The position numbers were made by a program, and so were the translations under genes. The notes under the pieces are model-generated. The model was not told the origin of the DNA and did not search any database. It saw only the letters and a program-made list of their open reading frames with translations. Below, piece after piece: positions 63,993-64,000 of a stretch of 64,000 nucleotides of DNA. Each line of letters begins with the position of its first letter. Within the stretch, counting starts at the first letter, position 1. The stretch spans positions 22,343 through 86,342 of the forward strand of contig JAGPVX010000036.1 in NCBI GenBank assembly GCA_018066805.1, written 5' to 3'. The stretch is from Paraperlucidibaca sp. Its GTDB lineage: Bacteria; Pseudomonadota; Gammaproteobacteria; Pseudomonadales; Moraxellaceae.

Positions 63993-64000
63993 TATTTCGC

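Overview
The window is a chromosomal segment of a gammaproteobacterium. I see no phage, transposase, CRISPR array, rRNA or tRNA gene. The gene orders support the assignment: rpsF-priB-rpsR-rplI-dnaB-alr-radA; nrdR-ribD-ribE-ribB-ribH-nusB-thiL-pgpA-ribA; xseB-ispA-dxs; minC-minD-minE. Together with a membrane desaturase/ferredoxin reductase pair and an acyl-CoA-binding protein, these point to a Pseudomonadales/Cellvibrionales-like bacterium. The exact genus is inference. Genes are packed tightly: the longest non-coding stretch is about 240 bp (12594-12837), so no gap exceeds 300 bp.

Layout. (1) 1-7679: a small secreted protein, then a striking ion-channel block. It holds a 1047-aa membrane protein with an MscK-like periplasmic coiled-coil and membrane part but a C-terminal AAA+/STAND-like ATPase plus winged helix where the MscS pore should be, a short MscS channel, a two-TM K+ channel with an RCK domain, and two further divergent MscS genes. 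(2) 7685-12593 (minus): cupredoxin-like protein, short-chain dehydrogenase, metal-dependent hydrolase lipoprotein and polytopic membrane protein, an apparent operon of unknown purpose. (3) 12838-16867: RhlE-type helicase, enoyl-CoA hydratase and PiT phosphate transporter, the last with a Pho-box-like site. (4) 16958-23682: transglutaminase-amidoligase (DUF2126), ATP-grasp-alpha-E fusion and a second transglutaminase, a predicted but poorly characterised peptide-ligation system. (5) 23723-29736 (minus): METTL7-like methyltransferase, alpha/beta hydrolase, acyl desaturase, its ferredoxin reductase, patatin and MscL, a lipid and membrane block with an operator-like palindrome in the desaturase promoter. 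(6) 29890-35053: fbp, mtgA, TetR regulator, a small membrane protein, and a ZnuD-like TonB receptor behind a perfect Zur-box palindrome.

(7) 35108-38867: xseB-ispA-dxs (isoprenoid supply) and a CBS protein. (8) 38890-48659 (minus): one long collinear block glyA-nrdR-ribD-ribE-small secreted protein-ribBX-ribH-nusB-thiL-pgpA-ribA-trpS. It covers the whole riboflavin pathway, with GTP cyclohydrolase II supplied by the separate ribA because the RibA-like half of the RibB protein lacks the zinc cysteines. (9) 48828-53562: epoxide-hydrolase-like enzyme, predicted metal-dependent hydrolase, NhaA and EttA. (10) 53660-58439: glycine-zipper protein, minCDE, acyl-CoA-binding protein and garR-hyi. (11) 58471-64000 (minus): rpsF-priB-rpsR-rplI, a terminator, then dnaB-alr-radA, with an S6:S18-type leader candidate at the window edge.

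The best candidate for something undescribed is the ATPase-membrane protein/MscS/K+ channel cassette at 697-5784, followed by the transglutaminase/amidoligase locus and the cupredoxin/hydrolase operon. All functional statements rest on motif reading. No database search was run.
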